A stretch of 64,000 nucleotides of DNA from Pseudomonas putida (GCF_028682395.1 NZ_JANHLC010000002.1:434001-498000), one strand, 5' to 3'. Shown: positions 8,032 to 17,615, counted from the first letter of the stretch. Program-made: numbers and translations. Notes: generated from the letters alone by a model not told the origin.

Positions 8032-9675
8032 TCAGAAGGTGTATTTGGCGTTGACCGAAAAGTAGTCGCGGTCGGCCATCAAGCGGCCCTGGGCAATATC
8101 CGGCGAGCTCAGGTAGGCCACGTAGGTCATGCCGAACTGGAAGTTGCCCAGGTACTTGAAATCGCCGCCCAGGGTCAGGCGCTTCTCATCACGGCCCAGG
8201 CCCTGGTAGGCACTGCCATCGACGTTCTGGGTCCAGACCACTTTGGTGGTCAGGTCGATACCGTCGGCAATCCCCGGATGGTCCATATAGACCCCCACGC
8301 CCAACAGGGTTGAGCCGCGTGTCTGGGTGGCCGATTCGAACTGGTCGAAGGTGCCATCCACGCCGGGACCGCCACCGCTGACCGTTACCTTGTCGACGCC
8401 CTGGATCTGCTGGTGCACCACTTCAGCCATAAAGGTGGTCTGCTGGGCCAGCGGGCTTGGGCCGAGTATGTAGACGGAATTGAGGTTGCCCTGCCAGATC
8501 TGCCCGGTGGTCGGTACACCGTTGTCCAGGTAGACCGAAGCGCCGTCGCGGTAGCTCAGGTCGCCGGCAAATTGCACCGAATCACCCAGCTTGGAACTGA
8601 AGCTCACACCGGTCAATTCCACCCCTTCGAAGTAACCCAGGCGATAGGCCGGGGCACTGCCGGTATTGGCCTGCTTGCCGACACTCTTGAGGGAGGAATA
8701 CTGGGTCTGGCCGCTGAAGTCGAAGAACATCGCCCCCACCCGCTCGTGGTAGCGGTAGTGGAACAGCCCGACCTCGGTGTTCTCGGTGATCCGATAGCGC
8801 ACGCCCAGGCCCCACTGGCCGCTGTCGCTGGGTTTGACTTCGCCGGCATAGTTGACGCCTGTGAAGGTCTTGTCCGGCAGGCTGGCAATCACTCCGGCAT
8901 TGAGGCGATAGAACTCGGCACCCGGGCCAAATGTATCGCTGCCGAAATAGTCACCCACGGGGTTGAGCTGGGTCTTTTCCCACTCGTACTGGTAGAAGCC
9001 CACCAGTGCGAGGTTTTCATTCAGCGACCAGGATGCCGAGACCTGCCCCACCGGCAGGTAGGAGTCCTTGGCTTCAGTGCCGGGCACGTTGAATTTGGTC
9101 GCATCCACCGGGGCCTGGCCCTGGCTGATGTTGGACCAGAACAGGCTCTCGCCCCAGGCGACCAGATGACGACCGGCCTTGAGCGACAGGTACTGATTGT
9201 CAGCGACATCGAAGTTGCCGTAGACATAGGCGTCGAGCAGACGCGCCTTGCTGCCGCTCAAGCGCCGGGTGTCCTCGCTGAAGCCGTTGGCGCGGCCGAT
9301 CTTGTTCACGGTCTCCGGCGAGTTGTTGTCGTTGCGCTCGTGGTAGACATCGTCGTAGAAGTGACTGCCGCGCAGCACCGCGCCGAGGTTGTCATGCTTG
9401 AGTTGCAATTCGCCAAACAGGCTGACGCGGTTGTTGATCAGCGCACCGCGCTTGAAGTTGCGCGTGCCGTCGTCATTGTTGAAGTCATTGAGGTATTCGT
9501 GGGCCGGCTTGGCGGTCCGCACCGAGGCGGTGTAATTGACGGTGAGCGAAGAATCCAGCGTGGTGTTTTCCCCCAACTGGAAGCTCGGCCCGGCGCTGGC
9601 CGTGCCACTGGCCAGGGCGACGGCAACAGCCAGCAGGCAATGGCCCTTCCCTGCACTACGGTTGAACCTAGACAT
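8032..9675 (-). CDS. DUF1302 outer-membrane protein
   Basis: 547 residues with a Sec signal peptide (cleavage near TASAGPSF). The sequence is beta-strand-rich, with alternating aromatic residues and a C-terminal YTF that fits an outer-membrane barrel. DUF1302 proteins are frequent in steroid, terpenoid and hydrocarbon catabolic clusters and probably help substrate pass the outer membrane. The start is well supported by a GGAGAGGAG ribosome site directly upstream. The 105-bp leader on the minus strand carries the motif CAAGCGGACTAAG (9755-9767), which recurs at the divergent promoter near 13.8 kb. This suggests a separate regulated promoter for this gene and the ene-reductase. Confidence 0.85.
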   Translation of the reverse strand: MSRFNRSAGKGHCLLAVAVALASGTASAGPSFQLGENTTLDSSLTVNYTASVRTAKPAHEYLNDFNNDDGTRNFKRGALINNRVSLFGELQLKHDNLGAVLRGSHFYDDVYHERNDNNSPETVNKIGRANGFSEDTRRLSGSKARLLDAYVYGNFDVADNQYLSLKAGRHLVAWGESLFWSNISQGQAPVDATKFNVPGTEAKDSYLPVGQVSASWSLNENLALVGFYQYEWEKTQLNPVGDYFGSDTFGPGAEFYRLNAGVIASLPDKTFTGVNYAGEVKPSDSGQWGLGVRYRITENTEVGLFHYRYHERVGAMFFDFSGQTQYSSLKSVGKQANTGSAPAYRLGYFEGVELTGVSFSSKLGDSVQFAGDLSYRDGASVYLDNGVPTTGQIWQGNLNSVYILGPSPLAQQTTFMAEVVHQQIQGVDKVTVSGGGPGVDGTFDQFESATQTRGSTLLGVGVYMDHPGIADGIDLTTKVVWTQNVDGSAYQGLGRDEKRLTLGGDFKYLGNFQFGMTYVAYLSSPDIAQGRLMADRDYFSVNAKYTF

Positions 9676-9754
9676 GCTCCTCTCCTTATTCTTGTTGTGT
9701 GATTTACGCCGCCAGTGTGAAAAGCCGTGGGTGGTCGCACATCATCCATTTGGC

Positions 9755-9767
9755 TTAGTCCGCTTGC
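9755..9767 (-). promoter_or_regulatory. putative operator CAAGCGGACTAAG upstream of the DUF1302 gene
   Basis: Read on the minus strand it is CAAGCGGACTAAG, about 80 bp before the DUF1302 start. A near-identical CAAAGCGGACTAG occurs at 13765-13777 and an inverted, diverged copy at about 13809-13823. The shared core is GGACTA preceded by CAA. Confidence 0.5.
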
Positions 9768-9780
9768 CCCGCCCCACCGA

Positions 9781-11409
9781 TCACGCGTCGGCGAAACGGG
9801 CCCGCAGTTCGTTCTTGGCGACCTTGCTCGACGGGTTCAGCGGCAAGGCCTCAAACAGGCGCACGTGACGCGGCACCTTGTAATTGGCCATGCGCTCGCG
9901 GCTCCAGGCAATCAGCTCGGCCTCGCTTAGCACCGCGCCCGGGCGCAGTACCACGCAGGCACAGCCGACCTCCCCCATTCGCGCGTCAGCCACGCCGATC
10001 ACCGCCACCTGGGCAATCGCCGGATGGGCGATCAGCCCGGCTTCGATTTCCGCCGGGTAGCAGTTGAAGCCACCGACGATAAACATGTCCTTCAAGCGAT
10101 CCGTGATGATCAGGTTACCGGCCGCGTCCAGCCGCCCGACATCACCGGTATGCAGCCAACCCTCGGTGTCGATGGCTTCGGCGGTGGCCGCCGGATTGTC
10201 GAAATAGCCTTGCATCACATGAAAGCCGTGCAGGCAGATTTCCCCGGTCTCGCCACTGGCCAGTTCGCGGTTATGCGGATCGCGAATACTGACCCGGGTG
10301 CCCGCAATGGGCCTGCCGCTGGTGCCGGCAATCACTTCGGCCGAATCCTGCGGGTCGCAGATGGTCGCCAGGCCACCGCACTCGGTCAGCCCATAAGCCG
10401 TGGTGACCACACTGAACCCCAGCTCGCGGCGCATGCGCTCGATCAGGACCGGCGGGATACTGGCCGAGCCGGTCACCGCGATACGCAGGCTCGACAGGTC
10501 GGTTTCCTGAAGCCGTGGATGGGCCAGCAACGACAGGTACAGGGTCGGCGCCCCCGGCAGCACGCTGACGCGCTCGCGGGCAATACGCTGGAACACGGCT
10601 TCAGCATCGAACACAGCATGGGGCAGGATGGTCGCGCCGCCGATCAGGCAGGTCAGCCAACCGGCCTTGTAGCCAAAGGCATGAAAGAACGGATTGACAA
10701 TCAGGTAACGGTCGCCCGGCACCAGGCCGATAATCTTCACGTACTCGGTAAAGGCCCGCAGGTTCTGCCCGTGGCCACTCATCACACCTTTGGGCTTGCC
10801 AGTGGTGCCGGACGTGAACAGCAGGTCGCAGATGTCCTCGGGCCCCACGGCCAGGGCGCGACGCTCGGCGGCCGCCGGCTCGATGGTGGCGGCGCCGGCC
10901 AGGAACCGCTCGAAGGCCAGGTCACAGGCGCGCGGCGGTGTCTCACCATCAAAGATCACCAGGTGCTCCAGGCTGTCCGGGCGCACAGGTTCGAGCAGTG
11001 CCGGATAATCCACCTCAAGAAAGCGCTGGCTGACAAACAGCACGCGGCTACCGCTGCGCGCCAGGACATCAGCCGCTTCAGCGCCCTTCATCCGGGTATT
11101 GATCGGCACCAGCACCGCGCCGGCGCAATGAATGCCCAGGGCAGCCAGGATCCACTCACGGCTGTTCGGCGCCCAGACCGCAACCCGGTCGCCGGCCTGA
11201 ATCCCTAGCGCCATCAAGCCACGGGTAATCGCCAGGACTTGGGTCGGCAACTCGGCGTAATCGGTACGCTGGCCGTTGTCTTCAATGGCCGCGCGTCCGG
11301 CAAACCGCTGGGCGCTGGCAAACAGCAGTTGAGCGATAGTGGTCGGGGCGCAGGCCAGGGGCGTTGCTGGGTTAAGGCTCGGGGTCATCGCGGGCTCATT
11401 CATCGGCAT
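9781..11409 (-). CDS. acyl-CoA ligase (AMP-forming, FadD3-like)
   Basis: About 542 residues of the ANL superfamily. Key motifs are visible: the phosphate loop LLFTSGTTGKPKGV, the adenine motif TAYGLTECGG, and GWLHTGDVGRLD with the hinge after LKDMFIVGGFNCYP. Near the end NPSSKVAKNELR holds the A10 lysine region, with Ser where Gly is usual. It should activate a carboxylic acid as its CoA thioester before degradation. The similarity to FadD3, which activates the hydrindane propionate left from steroid rings, is an impression from motifs and context and not proven. The ATG at 11409 overlaps the stop of the reductase gene; in-frame ATGs at 11412, 11403 and 11388 are alternatives. Confidence 0.85.
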   Translation of the reverse strand: MPMNEPAMTPSLNPATPLACAPTTIAQLLFASAQRFAGRAAIEDNGQRTDYAELPTQVLAITRGLMALGIQAGDRVAVWAPNSREWILAALGIHCAGAVLVPINTRMKGAEAADVLARSGSRVLFVSQRFLEVDYPALLEPVRPDSLEHLVIFDGETPPRACDLAFERFLAGAATIEPAAAERRALAVGPEDICDLLFTSGTTGKPKGVMSGHGQNLRAFTEYVKIIGLVPGDRYLIVNPFFHAFGYKAGWLTCLIGGATILPHAVFDAEAVFQRIARERVSVLPGAPTLYLSLLAHPRLQETDLSSLRIAVTGSASIPPVLIERMRRELGFSVVTTAYGLTECGGLATICDPQDSAEVIAGTSGRPIAGTRVSIRDPHNRELASGETGEICLHGFHVMQGYFDNPAATAEAIDTEGWLHTGDVGRLDAAGNLIITDRLKDMFIVGGFNCYPAEIEAGLIAHPAIAQVAVIGVADARMGEVGCACVVLRPGAVLSEAELIAWSRERMANYKVPRHVRLFEALPLNPSSKVAKNELRARFADA

Positions 11410-12431
11410 CATTCGGGAAAACGGATACGCAGCGCCGTGCTGGTCGGCACGGCCTGACATGCCAGGATCCAGCCCTCGGCCAGCTCGCCGGCATCCAGCG
11501 CGTCGTTGTGCAGCAGCTCGACTTCACCCTCCTGCAGGGTACACATGCACGACGCACAGCCACCGACCCGGCAGGCGCTCGGCGGGTTCAGGCCGGCACG
11601 CTCCATGGCCGCCAGCAAGGTCTCGCCGCTGTCACAGGGCACGGCGTAATCTTCACCATCGAGGCGCACCTGCAGCTGCGCAGCTACTGCCGCGTCACTG
11701 CTCGGCATGTCCAGGACCTCGCCCTCGCCGGGCAGCGAGACAAACCGTTCGACATGCACCCGGGCGCTCGGCATATCCAGGCGTTTCAGGGCACTGACCG
11801 CCGCGTCCATAAAGGGCCCGGGGCCGCAGATAAAGGCTTCGGCGCCGGCAAACGGGCGAGCCAGTTCGGCCAGTTGCTCGACACCGGGAATCCCCTGCAC
11901 CGAGTCCAGCCAATGGATGACCTGCAAGCGACCTGGATGGGCACTGGCGAGGAAACGCAGCTCATCGCGAAAGATCACCGAAGCTTCGTCGCGGTTGGCA
12001 TAGATCAGCAGGATGCGCCCGTGCCCGGCCAACAGCGCTGAACGCAGAATCGACAGCACCGGCGTCACACCGCTGCCACCGCCGAACAACAACAGGTCAG
12101 CGTCAAGCTGACGCGGCACAAATACCCCGGCCGGTGGCATGACTTGCAGGCTTTGGCCTTCCTGCAACTCGCCACACAGCCAATTCGAGGCCCGGCCGTC
12201 ACGCACGCGCTTGACGGTGACCCGCAGTGGCTCGTCCAGCAGCGGCGTACTCGACAGCGAATAGCAGCGTGGCAGCCAATCGTCGCCAAAGGGAATGCGC
12301 AGGGTCAGAAACTGGCCTGGCCGATAACGGAAGTGTTCGGCCAGGTGCTCGGGGACATCGAAGATCAGGGAGCGCGCATCGGCCGTCTCCTCGATCACCC
12401 GTGCCACCCGCAAGGCTAGATAGTCAGTCAT
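11409..12431 (-). CDS. ferredoxin-type NADH reductase (FAD, 2Fe-2S)
   Basis: 340 residues with the three-part layout of KshB/PaaE/HmpX-type reductases. There is an N-terminal FAD-binding domain with RCYSLSS, a central NAD-binding domain (GGGSGVTPVLSIL and FICGPGPFM), and a C-terminal plant-type ferredoxin domain with CRVGGCASCMC and a fourth Cys in ILACQA. It passes electrons from NADH through FAD to a 2Fe-2S cluster and on to an oxygenase. It lies 66 bp behind the HsaA-like monooxygenase and overlaps the ligase gene. It may serve that enzyme or a Rieske oxygenase outside the window. HsaA-type enzymes usually use a small flavin reductase, so the partner is uncertain. Confidence 0.9.
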   Translation of the reverse strand: MTDYLALRVARVIEETADARSLIFDVPEHLAEHFRYRPGQFLTLRIPFGDDWLPRCYSLSSTPLLDEPLRVTVKRVRDGRASNWLCGELQEGQSLQVMPPAGVFVPRQLDADLLLFGGGSGVTPVLSILRSALLAGHGRILLIYANRDEASVIFRDELRFLASAHPGRLQVIHWLDSVQGIPGVEQLAELARPFAGAEAFICGPGPFMDAAVSALKRLDMPSARVHVERFVSLPGEGEVLDMPSSDAAVAAQLQVRLDGEDYAVPCDSGETLLAAMERAGLNPPSACRVGGCASCMCTLQEGEVELLHNDALDAGELAEGWILACQAVPTSTALRIRFPE

Positions 12432-12497
12432 ATCAGGTACTCGTTGCCCCTCGCCGCTGCAGGCAGAGGCGAAGGGACTGGCGGTGACGGGAGCCGA

Positions 12498-13685
12498 TCA
12501 GACGTAGGGGTCCGGGTTGGGCAGGCCCAGTTGCACCGCACCGAGGGCGCGGCCGTAGGCCATGAAGTTATTGGCGATATGCCCACGAGCCTGGTGCAGA
12601 TCACGGAACAGCCGCGCCACCGGGTTGGTGTTGTAGAGCCCCGAGGCCGCCATGCAGCGCAACAGCTCGTTGACTTTTTCCGCGCAGATATTGGTCACGT
12701 AGGACGACTGGTAGCGATACAGCAAGCGGGTTTCCACATCCGGGAATTCGCCGGCCCGGGCCAGGCGCATCAGGTGATCGTAGTTGCGTTCCAGCACCAG
12801 CTTCAGACTGTCGAGGATGATGGTCGCTTCGGCCACGGTGCTTTGCGCCACCGGATCATCGGCCGTGCGGGCGCCGTGCTTGCCGATATGTTGCGCGGCA
12901 TTGGCGCGAAACTCATTGATCGCGCCCTGCAATGCACCGAGGGCGGAGGTGGAGACCGCCCGGGAAAATACCTGGGCAAAGGGAATTGCGTAGATCGGGT
13001 TGGTGTTGACCAGGCGCCCGGGCGTGGCATCCAGGGTGCAGTTATTGGTGCGCTGCACGCGATGGGCCGGTACGAAGACATCCTCGACCACGATATCGTG
13101 GCTGCCAGTGCCGCGCAGGCCCAGGACATCCCAGTTATGCTGAATGTCATAGTCGCTACGCGGCAGCAGGAAGGTCCCGTGCTCGGCCGCCAGCTCGCCG
13201 TCCGCCGGCAGGATGCCGCCCAGGAACACCCACTGGCAGTGCTCGCTGCCACTGGAGAACCCCCAGCGCCCGCTGATCCGGTAACCGCCCTCGACCACCG
13301 TGACTTTCGCTGCAGGCATATAGGTCGACGAGATCAGCGCCGAATGATCGTCGCTCCAGACATCGCGCTGGGCCTCGATCGGGTAGCGCGCCAGTTGCCA
13401 GGGATGCACGCCCATGACGCCGTAGATCCAGGCCGTGGACATGCAGCCTTCGGCCAGGATCATCTGGATTTCGAAAAAGGTTCGCGGATCGACTTCATAG
13501 CCGCCGAACGCCCGCGGTTGCAGGGCGCGCAGCAGACCCGCCGATTGCAACTCGGCGACGGTTTCATCCGGCACCTTGAACTCGCGGTCGGCCTGGGCCG
13601 TGCGTGCCTTGAGCGCTGGCACCATGCGCCGCGCTCGTTCGATCAGCTCCATTTCGTCCCGAGTCTTTTCTCGCATGCTTTCCAT
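12498..13685 (-). CDS. acyl-CoA dehydrogenase-fold flavin monooxygenase (HsaA-like)
   Basis: 395 residues with the fold of the two-component flavin hydroxylases (HsaA, HpaB group C2). Recognisable blocks are PDETVAELQSAGLLRALQP, the W-x-x-GVMGVHPWQLA loop, GRWGFSSGSEHCQWVF, and DVLGLRGTGSHDIVVEDVFVP. HsaA hydroxylates a phenolic ring ahead of extradiol cleavage, using reduced flavin and O2. That role fits the downstream meta-cleavage genes across the divergent promoter. The start MESMREKTRDEM is followed by two further in-frame Met codons (residues 4 and 12), so the first residues are uncertain. It is the first gene of the minus-strand arm and so the one nearest the putative operator pair. 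Confidence 0.85.
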   Translation of the reverse strand: MESMREKTRDEMELIERARRMVPALKARTAQADREFKVPDETVAELQSAGLLRALQPRAFGGYEVDPRTFFEIQMILAEGCMSTAWIYGVMGVHPWQLARYPIEAQRDVWSDDHSALISSTYMPAAKVTVVEGGYRISGRWGFSSGSEHCQWVFLGGILPADGELAAEHGTFLLPRSDYDIQHNWDVLGLRGTGSHDIVVEDVFVPAHRVQRTNNCTLDATPGRLVNTNPIYAIPFAQVFSRAVSTSALGALQGAINEFRANAAQHIGKHGARTADDPVAQSTVAEATIILDSLKLVLERNYDHLMRLARAGEFPDVETRLLYRYQSSYVTNICAEKVNELLRCMAASGLYNTNPVARLFRDLHQARGHIANNFMAYGRALGAVQLGLPNPDPYV

Positions 13686-13747
13686 CCGTCAATTCTCCCG
13701 ATCTCGAAGCGCCAGTGCGCTAGCCGTGATGGATCATCGGATTGCCC

Positions 13748-13840
13748 GGGCATTCGTTCATCGTCAAAGCGGACTAGGACGCCACCCTGTAAAGCCCAGG
13801 CCACGGGCGTTAGTCCATTGAGACGATGCCTGCCCGGACA
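13748..13840. promoter_or_regulatory. divergent promoter region with inverted GGACTA motifs
   Basis: Between the monooxygenase and the SDR gene two related blocks face each other. The left block reads CCGGGCA, then CATCGTC, then CAAAGCGGACTAG (13765-13777). The right block, read on the other strand, has CCGGGCA, CATCGTC and CAATGGACTAAC (ending at 13809). The paired elements share three sub-motifs in the same order, as expected for a regulator dimer controlling both arms. No regulator gene for it was seen in the window. Confidence 0.55.
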
Positions 13841-13905
13841 GGGCTCGGAATACTCGGCACAGTGCGTGCCCAAAGCCCCATTCACCTTTAAAGAAGGAAC
13901 AGCCC

Positions 13906-14679
13906 ATGAGCATCCTGCAGCGATTCCAGCTGGACGGTAGCGTCGCCATCGTCACCGGCAGCGGCCGCGGTATCGGCCGCGCCATTGCCCTGGCCTACGC
14001 CGAAGCCGGTGCCGATGTGGTCTGCAGTGCCCGTTCGCTGAGCGATGTCGAAGGCGTCGCCGACGAAGTTCGCGCCCTGGGCCGGCGCGCCCTGGCGATC
14101 AGTTGCGACGTCACCGATGCCGAGCAGCGCCTGGCCCTGGTCAGCCAGACACGCGAGCAACTGGGCCGGGTGACCCACCTGGTCAACAACGCCGGCGGCG
14201 GCGGGCCCAACGATCCGTTGACGATGAGCGCCGAGGCCTTCGAGGAAATCCTCCAGTTCAACGTGTCCAGCGCCTACGCCCTGTGCCAGTTGTGCGTGCC
14301 GCTGATGCGCGAAGCCGGCGGCGGCAATATCGTCAATATCAGCTCGGTGGCGGCGCGCTATGCCCAACGCCACTTCAGCGCCTACGGCACCGCCAAGGCC
14401 GCGCTCAGTCACCTGACCCGCCTGCTGGCCCAGGACTTCGCGCCCCAAGTGCGGGTCAACGCCGTCGCCCCCGGCCCGACCCTGACCGAGGCCCTGGCCA
14501 AGGTGATGCCCGAGGCAATGCGCCTGACCATGGAAACCAACACGCCCCTCAAGTGCCTCGGCACGCCGGACGATATCGCGGCCGCCGCGCTGTACTTCGC
14601 CAGCCCGGCCTCGCGCTGGGTCACCGGCAAGATCATCGATGTCGACGGCGGCGCCGATTCGACCGTCTGGCCCGGCTAG
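13906..14679 (+). CDS. short-chain dehydrogenase, 7alpha-hydroxysteroid dehydrogenase-like
   Basis: 257 residues, classical SDR. It has the cofactor motif TGSGRGIG (17-24), NNAGGGGP (94-101), and the catalytic Ser147, Tyr160 and Lys164 (YGTAK). The NNAGGGGP block, SHLTRLLAQDF and the APGPTLTEAL segment resemble E. coli HdhA closely, so oxidation of an alicyclic secondary alcohol is a reasonable guess. Other SDRs share parts of these motifs. It opens the plus-strand arm behind an AAAGAAGGAAC ribosome site and is followed after 74 bp by the hydratase gene, with a small GC stem (about 14701-14718) and TTTT in between. Confidence 0.85.
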   Translation: MSILQRFQLDGSVAIVTGSGRGIGRAIALAYAEAGADVVCSARSLSDVEGVADEVRALGRRALAISCDVTDAEQRLALVSQTREQLGRVTHLVNNAGGGGPNDPLTMSAEAFEEILQFNVSSAYALCQLCVPLMREAGGGNIVNISSVAARYAQRHFSAYGTAKAALSHLTRLLAQDFAPQVRVNAVAPGPTLTEALAKVMPEAMRLTMETNTPLKCLGTPDDIAAAALYFASPASRWVTGKIIDVDGGADSTVWPG

Positions 14680-14753
14680 GCCACAGCTTTTTGTGCCGGT
14701 GCCCCCTGCGAGGGGGGCGGCCGTTTTACTCCACCTCACAGAGCGAGTTCCCC

Positions 14754-15545
14754 ATGGATGCCCATCTGATCGCCGAACTCGGCGACGAGCTGTTCAACGC
14801 CCTGCGCGGGCGGCGCACGCTCGCGCCATTTACCCGCCGCTACCCGGAGATCACCCTGGAGCAGGCCTACCGGATTTCCCTGCGCTTCCTGCAACGCCGT
14901 GAAGCCCTGGGTGAGCAGGTGGTCGGCAAGAAAATCGGCGTGACCAGCCGCGCCGTGCAGGAAATGCTCGACGTGCATCAGCCCGACTTCGGTTTTCTCA
15001 CCGACGCCATGCAGGTCGCCGACGGCAGTGATGTCAGCTTCGCCCAATACCACCTGATCCAGCCCCGGGCCGAAGGCGAGATCGCCTTTATCCTTGGCGA
15101 AGACCTGCACGGCCCCGGCATCACCGCGCACGACGTAATGGCCGCCAGCCAATGGGTCCTGCCCTGCTTCGAGATCGTCGACTCACGCATTGACGACTGG
15201 CAGATCCGCATCCAGGACACCGTGGCCGACAACGCCTCCTGCGGCGTCTTCGCCCTCGGCCATCAGCGGGTCGACCCCCGCGGCCTGGACCTGGCCCGGG
15301 TCGAAATGCACCTACAGAAAAACGGCGAGCCGGCCGGCAGCGGCCTGGGCTCGGCGGTGCAGGGCCACCCCTGTGCGGCGGTGGCCTGGCTGGCCAATAC
15401 CCTGGGCGAGTTCGGCATTCCGTTCCGGCGCGGCGAGATCATCCTGTCCGGCGCCCTGGCGCCGTTGGTGCCAGTGGTTGCCGGCGATCGCATCAGCCTG
15501 AGCATGAGCGGCCTCGGTCAGGCCAGCCTGCGCTTCGTCCCCTGA
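14754..15545 (+). CDS. dmpE: 2-oxopent-4-enoate hydratase (2-hydroxydienoate hydratase)
   Basis: 263 residues of the fumarylacetoacetate-hydrolase-like hydratases (MhpD/DmpE/TesE). Conserved blocks are [26 protein letters not shown], the metal-site region [10 protein letters not shown] with acidic ligands, and [25 protein letters not shown]. The enzyme adds water to a 2-hydroxy-2,4-dienoate to give a 4-hydroxy-2-oxoacid. The start at 14754 matches the family N-terminus; the reading frame stays open far upstream, but that part only shadows the SDR gene. It takes the product of the hydrolase at the left edge and feeds the aldolase two genes on. Confidence 0.9.
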   Translation: MDAHLIAELGDELFNALRGRRTLAPFTRRYPEITLEQAYRISLRFLQRREALGEQVVGKKIGVTSRAVQEMLDVHQPDFGFLTDAMQVADGSDVSFAQYHLIQPRAEGEIAFILGEDLHGPGITAHDVMAASQWVLPCFEIVDSRIDDWQIRIQDTVADNASCGVFALGHQRVDPRGLDLARVEMHLQKNGEPAGSGLGSAVQGHPCAAVAWLANTLGEFGIPFRRGEIILSGALAPLVPVVAGDRISLSMSGLGQASLRFVP

Positions 15546-15582
15546 GCCCCCTTTCCCAACCTCTCCCCTGGAGCCAAAGACC

Positions 15583-16512
15583 ATGAGCAAGAAGATCAAA
15601 TGCGCGCTGATCGGGCCGGGCAATATCGGCACCGACCTGCTCTACAAACTGATGCGCAGCGAGGTACTGGAGCCGGTCTGGATGGTCGGCATCGACGCCA
15701 CCTCCGAAGGCCTGGCCCGCGCCCGTGAACTGGGCCTGAAGACCACCAGCGACGGCGTTGACGGCCTGCTGCCCCACGTCCTGGCCGACCAGGTGCAGAT
15801 CGCCTTCGACGCGACTTCGGCCTATGTCCACGCCGAAAACAGCCGCAAACTCAACGAACTGGGCGTGCTGATGATCGACCTGACGCCGGCGGCCATTGGC
15901 CCTTATTGCGTGCCGCCGGTCAACCTCAAGGCCCACCTCGGCCTGGGCGTGATGAACCTGAACATGGTCACGTGCGGTGGCCAGGCCACCATTCCTCTGG
16001 TGGCGGCGGTGTCCAGCGTGCAGCCGGTGGCCTATGCGGAAATCATCGCCACGGCCGCCTCCAAATCGGTCGGTCCCGGCACGCGCAAGAATATCGACGA
16101 ATTCACCCGCACCACCTCCAGCGCCGTGGAAAAGGTCGGCGGGGCGAAGCGCGGCAAGGCGATCATCATCATCAACCCGGCCGAGCCGCCGCTGATCATG
16201 CGCGACACCGTGCACTGCCTGACCGAGACCGAACCAGACCAGGCAGCGATCACCACCGCCATCGAGGCGATGATCCAGCAGGTCCAGCGCTACGTGCCGG
16301 GCTACAAACTCGTCAACGGGCCGGTATTCGACGGCAACCGCGTGTCGATCTTCATGGAAGTCGAAGGCCTGGGCGACTACCTGCCCAAGTACGCCGGCAA
16401 CCTCGACATCATGACCGCCGCTGCCGCGCGCACCGCCGAGATGTTTGCCGAGGAAATCCTCAAGGGCGAACTGGTACTGCGCGCCACCGCCCCTCAACCT
16501 GCCCTCGCCTAA
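15583..16512 (+). CDS. acetaldehyde/propionaldehyde dehydrogenase (CoA-acylating)
   Basis: 309 residues, MhpF/DmpF/TesF family. The Rossmann motif GPGNIGTDL is at the N-terminus and the acylating cysteine is Cys131 in [10 protein letters not shown]. The enzyme oxidises the aldehyde released by the aldolase to acyl-CoA with NAD+ and CoA. In this family it forms a channelling complex with the aldolase, whose gene starts 10 bp downstream. Whether acetaldehyde or propionaldehyde is the natural substrate cannot be read from the sequence; a steroid-type pathway would give propionaldehyde. Confidence 0.93.
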   Translation: MSKKIKCALIGPGNIGTDLLYKLMRSEVLEPVWMVGIDATSEGLARARELGLKTTSDGVDGLLPHVLADQVQIAFDATSAYVHAENSRKLNELGVLMIDLTPAAIGPYCVPPVNLKAHLGLGVMNLNMVTCGGQATIPLVAAVSSVQPVAYAEIIATAASKSVGPGTRKNIDEFTRTTSSAVEKVGGAKRGKAIIIINPAEPPLIMRDTVHCLTETEPDQAAITTAIEAMIQQVQRYVPGYKLVNGPVFDGNRVSIFMEVEGLGDYLPKYAGNLDIMTAAAARTAEMFAEEILKGELVLRATAPQPALA

Positions 16513-16522
16513 GGAATCGACC

Positions 16523-17551
16523 ATGGACCTTCGCGGCAAGAAAATCACCGTTCACGACATGTGCCTGCGCGACGGCATGCACCCCAAGCGCCATCAGATC
16601 ACGTTGCAGCAGATGAAAGACATTGCCTGCGGTCTCGATGCCGCCGGCGTGCCACTGATCGAAGTAACCCACGGCGACGGCCTGGGCGGCAGTTCGCTGA
16701 ACTACGGGTTCCCGGCGCACACCGACGAGGAGTACCTCTCGGCAGTGATTCCGTTGATGAAGCAGGCCAAGGTCTCAGCCCTGCTGCTGCCGGGGATCGG
16801 CACGGTGGACCACCTGAAGGTGGCCCACGAACTGGGGGTCAATACCCTGCGCGTGGCGACCCACTGCACCGAGGCCGATGTCAGCGAGCAGCATATTGCC
16901 CAGGCCCGCAAGCTGGGCATGGACACCGTGGGTTTCTTGATGATGGCCCATATGAACAGCCCGGAAGGCCTAGTCAAGCAGGGCTTGCTGATGGAGAGCT
17001 ATGGCGCCAACTGCATTTACCTGACCGACTCGGCCGGCTACCTGCTGCCCCATGATGTCACGGCCCGGGTGGCCGCCATGCGTGCGGCGTTGAAGCCGGA
17101 AACGGAGATCGGCTTCCACGGCCATCACAACCTGTCCATGGGCGTGTCCAATTCGATTGCCGCCATCGCTGCCGGCGCTAACCGGATCGACGCAGCCTGT
17201 GCCGGGCTGGGCGCCGGGGCGGGCAATACGCCGATGGAAGTGTTGGTCGCGGTGTGCGACCGCATGGGGATCGAGACCGGTGTCAGTGTCTTTGGTATCC
17301 AGGATGTGGCCGAGGATCTCGTGGTGCCGATCATGGACTTCCCGATCCGCAGCGACCGCGACGCCCTGACCATGGGCTATGCCGGGGTCTACGGTTCGTT
17401 CCTGCTGTTCGCCAAGCGCGCCGAAAAGAAGTACGGCGTCTCGGCCCGGGAGATTCTGGTGGAGATGGGCCGACGCGGGATGGTCGGCGGCCAGGAAGAC
17501 ATGATCGAAGACACGGCCATGACACTGGCCAGGCAGCGGCAGCAGGCCTAG
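16523..17551 (+). CDS. dmpG: 4-hydroxy-2-oxovalerate aldolase
   Basis: 342 residues, DmpG/MhpE/TesG family, a DRE-TIM metallolyase. The metal and catalytic signature appears as [16 protein letters not shown] near the start, and the later [15 protein letters not shown] segment supplies the His ligands. It splits 4-hydroxy-2-oxoacids into pyruvate and an aldehyde, which passes to the dehydrogenase encoded just upstream. The family usually reads LRDG, as here; DMCLRDG replaces the more common DVTLRDG. The start is set by AAGGAATCGACC before ATG. It ends the plus-strand arm. Confidence 0.93.
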   Translation: MDLRGKKITVHDMCLRDGMHPKRHQITLQQMKDIACGLDAAGVPLIEVTHGDGLGGSSLNYGFPAHTDEEYLSAVIPLMKQAKVSALLLPGIGTVDHLKVAHELGVNTLRVATHCTEADVSEQHIAQARKLGMDTVGFLMMAHMNSPEGLVKQGLLMESYGANCIYLTDSAGYLLPHDVTARVAAMRAALKPETEIGFHGHHNLSMGVSNSIAAIAAGANRIDAACAGLGAGAGNTPMEVLVAVCDRMGIETGVSVFGIQDVAEDLVVPIMDFPIRSDRDALTMGYAGVYGSFLLFAKRAEKKYGVSAREILVEMGRRGMVGGQEDMIEDTAMTLARQRQQA

Positions 17552-17561
17552 GCCGGTAACG

Positions 17562-17614
17562 GCGGCAAGCCGGGCGGCAGGACCACGATGGCTCGGGCCT
17601 GCGCCGCTTGCCGC
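17562..17614. terminator. inverted repeat between convergent genes
   Basis: GCGGCAAGC (17562-17570) and GCTTGCCGC (17606-17614) pair perfectly across a GC-rich loop and are followed by TTTA. It lies between the aldolase gene and the convergent lipoprotein gene and may end transcription from the left. Confidence 0.4.
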
Positions 17615-17615
17615 T

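Noticed and set aside
10024..11208. A 394-codon plus-strand open frame opposite the acyl-CoA ligase gene
   Set aside because: The ligase on the minus strand has all its motifs; the opposite frame is low in hydrophobic residues and is a shadow.
14701..14726. Terminator between the SDR and hydratase genes
   Set aside because: The small C/G stem with TTTT is weak, and the tight functional grouping makes co-transcription more likely.
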